Assembly (NCBI GenBank): GCA_030077755.1
Contig: JAQJZZ010000008.1
Span: 124,001 to 188,000 of the forward strand
DNA from: Filosporella fistucella
Lineage: Eukaryota > Ascomycota > Leotiomycetes > Helotiales
Reading direction: 5' to 3'
Length of the DNA stretch: 64,000 nt
A model generated the notes under the pieces. That model did not search any database and had not been told where the DNA came from. It was given only the letters and a program-made list of their open reading frames with translations. Position 1 is the stretch's first letter; each line of letters opens with the position of its first letter. A program made the translations under genes and the position numbers. Below, piece by piece: positions 57,992 through 64,000 of the stretch.

Positions 57992-58459
57992 CCATCATGG
58001 CCTTTGGGATACTGATACAAAAGCTTGCGGGGGTGATATTTGGGTGCGAAGTGCAAATCAATATGATTACATTGGCTGCGGTTGCGCTTCATGGTTCTCT
58101 TTGATGTTTCTTGTGGTATTCGGTATGGTTGAAGAATGGGTGTGTGATATTGAGACTGGACTTTGTATTGTTAGCCTTCCGCTTGTTGCTTGTTACTAGT
58201 TTTATTCAGAACCAAGAGCTTCAAACTGAATTGTTGCTACTACGTCACTGAAAGTATGTCTTTTATACCCCTGTTAGATGAATAGAACTGTCTTTTTCTA
58301 CCCTTTGTACTCAGTGATCTTCCTCATATAATGTGCAAAGGCACTCCCTCGCCAACATTCTAAGACACTGTCAAGAAACCCAAATTAAGCTTCAAGACTC
58401 TTCCGTTTTATTGAAACTAGCCGCGATTGACGAGATAATACCGCTCTCGGATGATTTCA
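57992..58459. other. 3' region of membrane protein gene
   Basis: No gene seen in this 470-bp stretch leading into the tandem array. Confidence 0.45.
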
Positions 58460-59560
58460 TTTATTCTGTTGCATGTCGAAACCAATATTCCAGGGACCCA
58501 TGAGATTGTGAAGCTGGGTCCAGGGTGCGGGGATATCGTAGCAGAACCTCAAAACCTGAAGTATCTTTGATTGATTCGAGACATCGTTGAATTGATGTGC
58601 ATGATATGAAATGATATGGAAGAGAGGCTGGTAGGTTTGGACGAAAGGAGATGTTGTGTTGCACACCTGATTCCGTGTTCAAGGATCCCTGGGACTTTGA
58701 GGCTGGGTTGGATAGGAAGAGGCAGTGGGGAGAACATGATGAGTGGGAGGCCGAGCATACTAGCTAAGACTCGACGAATAGCGCAGTACAATGAGGAGGA
58801 AGAGGTGGTGTGGACAGATGGTTTAAGGCTCATGGTAGCAAGGGAACGATGCTGCATATTAGAATCTATACCATAGCATGCTAGAATAATATGCCTTCAA
58901 GAACAGGACAACCTTTTTATCGACAACTATGTTGCATGTCTGAATTGATGTTATAGCAGCTTAGTTCTTAAGAAGACGTAAGGTTGGGGTGTAGAGCTGG
59001 TGTTTTGTTGCATGTCAGATTGGAGGCTATAGTATCCTCCCTCCCTATAACTGTCGGACATTGATATGATAATCTTACCCACATATGACATGAGATAGGA
59101 GCGGCTGAATCAATCTGAAATTGTATTGCAAGTTCAAAAGAGTGTTTTGTTGCAAATCTGATTTCATATTAAAGTATCTTGTATAGCACTTTGACCTTCT
59201 AGGCTTTCCAAGAGTGGGGCGAGTATAAATGAATTTGTACAAGTGCGCCAAATAGTGACACATATCAATCATATCAACTTCCGAAGATAGTCGAGCTTAA
59301 CATCAGCTAGGACCTTTGGAAAGGCAGACTGTTTTCTGTTGCACGTCGAATTCAATATTCCAGGGTCCGAAGGACATTGATGCTGGTTCTGGGCCGAGAC
59401 AATGTTCGGGGTAACTTGCACGATACGGAAGCACTATATCAACAGATAAATTGCGCTGGGATATGCCTTCGGACGAAATATGATTGAAAAGAAGATATGA
59501 TACTTTGCACATGAATATGACATTTGTTGCACGTCGAATTCGACACTCCAGGGTCCCTGG
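58460..59560. repeat. Degenerate tandem array, about 190-bp period
   Basis: A motif of about 32 bp beginning TGTTGCA[CT]GTCGAA and ending TTCCAGGG[TA]CC recurs on the plus strand at 58467, 58657, 58850, 58930, 59006, 59148, 59337 and 59525. Five intervals are simple: 190, 193, 189, 188 and 142 bp. The pair 80 plus 76 bp looks like a deleted or inserted unit. The copies at 58467, 59337 and 59525 are closest to each other, the others more diverged. Between anchors there is further weak similarity (a GATATGA..GATATG stretch and a GGACGAAA segment). Read on the minus strand, the best copies give GPWNIxFDxQQ, but several frames stay open through single copies, so coding is not shown. Confidence 0.6.
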
Positions 59561-59844
59561 AAGAATAGGAGAAACTAATCGTGGTAGATGTCTTATTTGG
59601 TAGTACATGCACGACTATGTGAGCGAGATCAGACGTGATATGGTGTCTTCCGTTGTCCTAAATGTCTCAGAAGAAACAAAATCTGATTTGGATGAGGCAA
59701 GGGAGAGCTTGGTCGAACCCAGGGCGAGTTGAGGTTGTCGAGCCTCGGTTTTCGCGCGTTACCGGGTTAACTGCTTCAACCGTGATACAAACACAACACT
59801 CAACATCAATACCACATTTACACATCTTCAATCACAATCTGAAA

Positions 59845-62281
59845 ATGGAACAACCACAGAAATCCCAAGCTGCTCTCTTTCAAGTCTATCTGCGACTGCG
59901 GCCACCTCCACCAGGGCAAGCTTCTTCGGACCGGTTCTTGAGTGTTGAAGAATCGCAAGACGATGCGCCGCCCACACATATTACTTTAAACCCACCAGTT
60001 GACAATCGCAGACGAGCAGTCGAAAAATTCGCTTTTACAAAAGTATTTGAGGAAGATTCCAATCAGCTAGATTTATTTCATGGGACTGGTGTGTTGCCGC
60101 TCGTCGAAGGAGTTCTTGGACCACAGGGTGGAGATGGCAGAGATGGATTGCTGGCGACATTGGGAGTTACTGGGAGTGGAAAGGTTGGATTGATCAAAAC
60201 AAATGTGGAATTGTTTGCTAATAGATGCAGAGCCACACAATTCTTGGTTCCCGAACACAACGTGGTCTCACCCAGCTGGCACTTGATGTACTCTTCCGCT
60301 CCATATCAAACAACATCCTTGACCCAAGCACCACGACATCTCTGCACGCAACAGTCGCAGCATCCGATCCATCAGAAGCGCAAGTAATGTCAGCTCAAAT
60401 GTTTCTCGAGACAATATACTCAGACCCCAGTGGTCCCTCCCGAGCAAGCTCCCGCGCACCAACTCCCATGGTAGTCCGAGCCCCCTCTTCTACCGTATCA
60501 TTCCATCCATCTTCGCAGGGACTTTATCCAACTCTACAAGGCTTAGAGAATGGAAGCCCACGAACAATACGCGTTGTACGCCAGTCTTCCCAAGTGCAGA
60601 CAGGCCCAGAAGATAGTATTCTGCTGAATCAGTGGCCCATAATCAATTCTTACATTCCTTCTTACATGCAATCTACATTTGCGAAAGCTGCAAAGTTACT
60701 TACTAAATCTCCACAAAAGGGCGAATCATATCCTCCTCCGACACCCAGAAGACAATTGCTTCAACGACCATCTGTATTGCCACAGAGTCCAGATATCAGC
60801 GGTGTCACTGTCCATGCTGACCAAAATGCCGAATATGCAATTCTTATTTCAATGTACGAGGTATACAATGATCGAATTTTCGATCTCCTAACTCCCGCTA
60901 TCCCAGGTAAGACAGCCAAAGATTTCAAAAGACGACCATTACTCTTCAAACCAACGGAACAAAGCCCGGACAGAAAAGTCGTGGCTGGATTGCGGAAGAT
61001 TATTTGTGGCACCATGAGAGAAGCATTAATGGTTTTGGAAGCTGGTCTACATGAGCGACGAGTAGCTGGCACCGGATCAAACAGTGTCTCCAGTCGAAGT
61101 CATGGATTTTTCTGTGTGGAGGTCAAGAAGAGACGACGGAGCCGGATGCCAGGCCCATGGGGTGGATCTGCACTCACAATCGTTGATTTAGCTGGAAGTG
61201 AACGAGCAAGAGATGCAAAGACTCAAGGAACGACACTTGCTGAAGCTGGGAAGATTAACGAAAGTCTGATGTACCTTGGTCAGTGTCTACAGATGCAATC
61301 AGATCTCGGAAATTCAACCAAGGTAAGCCATTTTCATTTGCAATAAACAAACGCTGATATTAGTAGCCCAATCTTGTCCCCTTCCGGCAATGCAAGCTCA
61401 CAGAGCTTTTGTTCTCTAATTCTTTCCCTTCATCTTCCCCAGCTCCGACTCACCACCATTCACATCAGCCAACTCGAAACCCTCAGAAAGCAGTCATGAT
61501 TGTGACTGCAGACCCACTTGGCGACTTCAATGCGACATCACAAATCCTACGATATTCTGCCTTAGCTCGCGAGATCACAGTACCCCGTATTCCCTCAGTG
61601 ACATCTACAATTCTTGCTCAATCTACGGCTTCGCATTATTTCTCTCCTCGCCATGGACGCACTACGCCATCTGATACGGAACGCGAGACAATGGAAATTG
61701 CCGCTCTTGAGATTGCTCGTATGAGTGAAGAAATAGATGGACTCCGAGCTGAATTATTGGCAGAGCAACAACGACGTCTCGAAACAGAAGCTCATCTCGA
61801 GAGTGCCAATGAGAGAATCATTGAAGTTGAAGCTGAGATCAGAGACGAGTGTTGGGGCGAGATGGAGAAAGTTATGGAACAGGAGATGCAAAAATGGCGA
61901 GCAGTGTGGGATGAAGAACGAGAGAGGAGCAATGAGCATCTCGATCGGAAACTAGAAGTCTATGGCCGTGGGGTAGGGGACAAAGACGAGGACAAAGAAA
62001 ATGTGGATGTCAACGGGACTCGGGAACAGGAACTGGAAAGAGAGAATGAGAAGCTGAGACGAGAAGTGGAACAGTTCAAGCGGGACGTCCAGGGGAGAAG
62101 TCCAACTAAAAGTCGAATGCCTCTCCGCGAAAGCAGAATAAACAGAGAGACCGATATTGGACGGGAGATGGAACGCATGACACTTGGAGCTGAAACGCCA
62201 AAGAACATGAGTCCGGTGAAGAAAGTCAGGAAGCTGACAGTAAAGAAGTGGGATATGGTTGATGATGGGGAGATGCTTTGA
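59845..62281 (+). CDS. Kinesin motor protein, 781 aa (kinesin-6-like insert)
   Basis: This is a microtubule motor. Exons are 59845-60183, 60231-61322 and 61367-62281; the introns are 47 and 44 bp. The P-loop GVTGSGKS (around residues 107-114) spans the first intron. Switch I NSVSSRSH (about 396) and switch II VDLAGSER (about 430) are intact, and the motor ends with VPFRQCKLTELL and ILRYSALAREI. A long Ser/Pro-rich insert (about residues 165-305) interrupts the motor core between the P-loop and the segment EYAILISMYEVYNDRIFDLL. Such an insert is typical of kinesin-6 (Klp9/MKLP) proteins, the basis for that tentative class. A coiled coil covers about residues 582-720, and a basic C-terminus (KKVRKLTVKKW) follows. 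The function would be in the spindle midzone if the class is right. The ATG at 59845 follows a clean leader. Confidence 0.9.
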
Positions 62282-62493
62282 TTTCCCGGAAGATCGAATG
62301 TTAGTGTAATGTTTACATTGGTAGATTACTTTTACGGCGTTGAGCCAGCCTGGGTGGATGACTAGCATGGAGGCGTTCTTTAGGCTGATTGATTGAAATA
62401 CTGAATATATCCAAATTTGCATTTTCCATTTCCACGCTCTACCAGCACAGATATTCTCTATTTGCGTCCAGTTAAGCATCCAACAACTCCCAC
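62282..62493. other. Short convergent spacer
   Basis: Only 212 bp separate the kinesin stop from the stop of the repeat-protein gene on the other strand, so their 3' untranslated regions probably overlap. Confidence 0.5.
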
Positions 62494-63341
62494 CTAAGCA
62501 CCAGTCGCAGCAGCTGCGGCCTTCTTCTTGCCAGCACCCTTCTTCTTATTCTTCTTCTTGGGATCTCTTTCCACAATTTCAAAATCCCGTTCCTCAATCT
62601 CAAAATCTCGTTCTTTCATATTTGGAGAGACATCTCGTGCAGCCGCAGCGGCTGCGGCTTTCTTGCCCTTCTTCTTCTTCCTGTTCTCTGTGTTAGGAGG
62701 TGAAATTACTAGGAATGGGGCATAATACTTCTTTGGCTCTCGTTCTTCAATCTCGAAGTCCCTCCCTTCAATATCTATGTCCCGAGCTTCGATATTGATG
62801 TCTCGTGCCGTAGCTGCTGCAGCGGCTTTCTTTCCCTTCTTCTTCTTTTTCTTGGGTTCTCGTTCTTCAATTTCGAAGTCTCTCCCTTCAATATCTATGT
62901 CCCGAGCTTCGATATTGATGTCTCGTGCCGTAGCTGCTGCAGCGGCTTTCTTTCCCTTCTTCTTCTTTTTCTTGGGTTCTCGTTCTTCAATCTCGAAGTC
63001 TCTCTCGTCGAGTGGTAGATCGCGAGCTTCGAAGTCGACATCCCGGGCCGCTGCGGCGGCAGCAGCTTTCTTACCCTTCTTCTTCTTTCTTGTATATGTT
63101 AATGAGGCCTCTGCTAGAAGGGGTTCGTTAAGAGCACTTACTTTTTGGGCTCTCGCTCTTCAATCTCGAAATCTCTCTCCTCTATCTCAAAATCACGTGC
63201 TGTCATCACATTATGTCCAGCTGGCAAAGCAGCAGCACGGGCAGTGAGAGAGATAGCTCCATTGGAACCTGTGTTCGTTGGAGCAGAGTTGACTGCTAAA
63301 ATAGAGAGGGAGAGAATGAGAGATAGTGTTGAGGTACGCAT
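62494..63341 (-). CDS. Secreted repeat protein: acidic/hydrophobic heptads with Lys and Ala runs, 248 aa
   Basis: I know no named family for this protein. The ATG at 63341 opens a signal peptide (MRTSTLSLILSLSILAVNSA). Exons by splice motifs are 63142-63341, 62729-63088 and 62494-62680; the introns are 53 and 48 bp, the second in frame and easy to miss. After a leader of about 30 residues come five units of about 39 residues. Each unit has two or three heptads of the form R-D-h-x-h-E-x (RDFEIEE, RDINIEA, RDIDIEG, RDVDFEA, RDLPLDE), then REP, a Lys run with one Gly (KKKKKGKK) and an Ala run. Residues alternate hydrophobic and acidic inside the heptads, as in beta-strands. The Lys runs could be cut by Kex2-like proteases, as in fungal repeat peptide precursors. 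Both this and self-assembly are inference. Confidence 0.75.
62752..62990 (-). repeat. Two near-identical 117-bp units of the secreted repeat protein
   Basis: The segments at about 62752-62868 and 62869-62985 encode the same 39-residue unit (heptads RDINIEA, RDIDIEG and RDFEIEE, then REP, Lys run, Ala run) and differ at very few bases. The flanking units at both ends are more diverged. This points to recent unequal duplication in the centre of the gene. Confidence 0.8.
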
Positions 63342-64000
63342 GTTAGAGGTACGAGATTGGTGGAGCCAATGAGTGTGATGAATAACAAAATGCGAGAAAA
63401 AGACTGCAAACCAGTTGCAGCAAGAAAAGAATGAATAGACACAAGAAGAGACCAAGACGGTGGAAGCAGATGCTATAAGTACGGCACAGAGATGTATCAA
63501 GGTGCTCTATCCCCCATGGAGAGTCTCCTGCGAAAGCCCCAGAATGTCATCCTCTAACTCGCCAACCTCATCCCGCTTCTCATCTTACGTCTTGGAATTC
63601 TCTCAGATGAAAAAGCACACACGCCAAGCTTTGCTACATTTTAGGTTTAACTTAACCTTAATCGAAACATGGGACGAGTTCGAGACAAGCTTTTATCCTG
63701 ATACACTGACACGGGGGTTTGATTCCCATCCCAAGTCTGCTTCACTAACATATTCTGTTATCAACTTTATATCGAAAGTATATCAAACTCGAAGGGTCGT
63801 CCAAGGTTTAAATTCTTAGACGTGTGATTGCCAAGACCTGTGACGTTCTTTGATTCTAGACATGTCATTGGAGGGTCTGAAACACTTAGTACTTCCAACC
63901 CGCATTGAAACGCCAAGACTGAAACAGTGAGTGAGGCAGAGAGACAGATGAGAGACTTTTGATTGGAGACTGACCATGGGAGTAGGAGGGTAAAATGCGG
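63342..64000. other. Promoter side of the repeat-protein gene, window end
   Basis: I see no gene. A plus-strand frame at 63460-63819 has no domain and no supporting context. Confidence 0.4.

Noticed and set aside
63460..63819. 119-codon plus-strand frame upstream of the repeat-protein gene
   Set aside because: Low-complexity Ser-rich start, no domain, and it lies in the expected promoter of the gene on the other strand.

Overview
The window looks like nuclear DNA of a filamentous ascomycete (Pezizomycotina). Genes are interrupted by very short introns (42-96 bp) with GT..AG ends. Several families are typical of these fungi: secreted catalase, GH7 cellobiohydrolase, sedolisin, a HET-domain fragment and a NACHT-ankyrin receptor. 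A Leotiomycete (Helotiales-like) origin is my best guess, but it is an inference from gene content only. No tRNA, rRNA or CRISPR array was found.

Layout. 0-3 kb: a HET-domain fragment cut by the window edge, then an acidic protein of unknown function. 3.4-15.2 kb: three secreted enzymes, namely a large-subunit catalase (-), a GH31 alpha-glucosidase (+) and an S53 sedolisin (+), separated by long gene-free spacers. 16.5-18.1 kb: an S6K/Psk1-type AGC kinase, with a 126-bp MITE-like element just upstream. 19.3-22.9 kb: two decaying F-box/LRR-type genes. 23.5-25 kb: a GH7 cellobiohydrolase with a TATA box and a paired CreA-type site. 25-30.4 kb: gene-poor, with two opposed LRR fragments. 30.5-36.3 kb: a single-pass membrane protein with a Cys-rich ectodomain, a BTB protein and a J-domain protein. 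38.8-40.6 kb: a multiply broken P-loop/HAD/uracil phosphoribosyltransferase fusion. 41.5-47.5 kb: an intact five-exon NACHT-ankyrin receptor with near-identical 99-bp repeats, divergent from a small secreted cyanovirin-N-like protein. 48-58 kb: small membrane proteins, a TBC Rab-GAP, an E2 ubiquitin-conjugating enzyme, the signal peptidase subunit SEC11 and a six-exon multi-pass membrane protein. 58.4-59.6 kb: a degenerate tandem array. 59.8-62.3 kb: a kinesin. 62.5-63.3 kb: a secreted repeat protein.

How it fits together. Housekeeping functions (signal peptidase, E2, Rab-GAP, kinesin, S6K-like kinase, J protein) are mixed with secreted enzymes for plant biomass, protein and peroxide. The accessory parts concern recognition and rapid change: a HET fragment, an NLR with homogenised repeats, a CVNH-type lectin candidate and F-box/LRR remnants.

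The two most unusual items are the secreted repeat protein at 62.5-63.3 kb and the NLR at 41.5-45.4 kb. The repeat protein has five blocks of alternating acidic/hydrophobic heptads followed by Lys and Ala runs, and introns recur at the same point in two of the blocks. All exon models were built by eye from splice motifs and reading-frame continuity. There is no transcript evidence.
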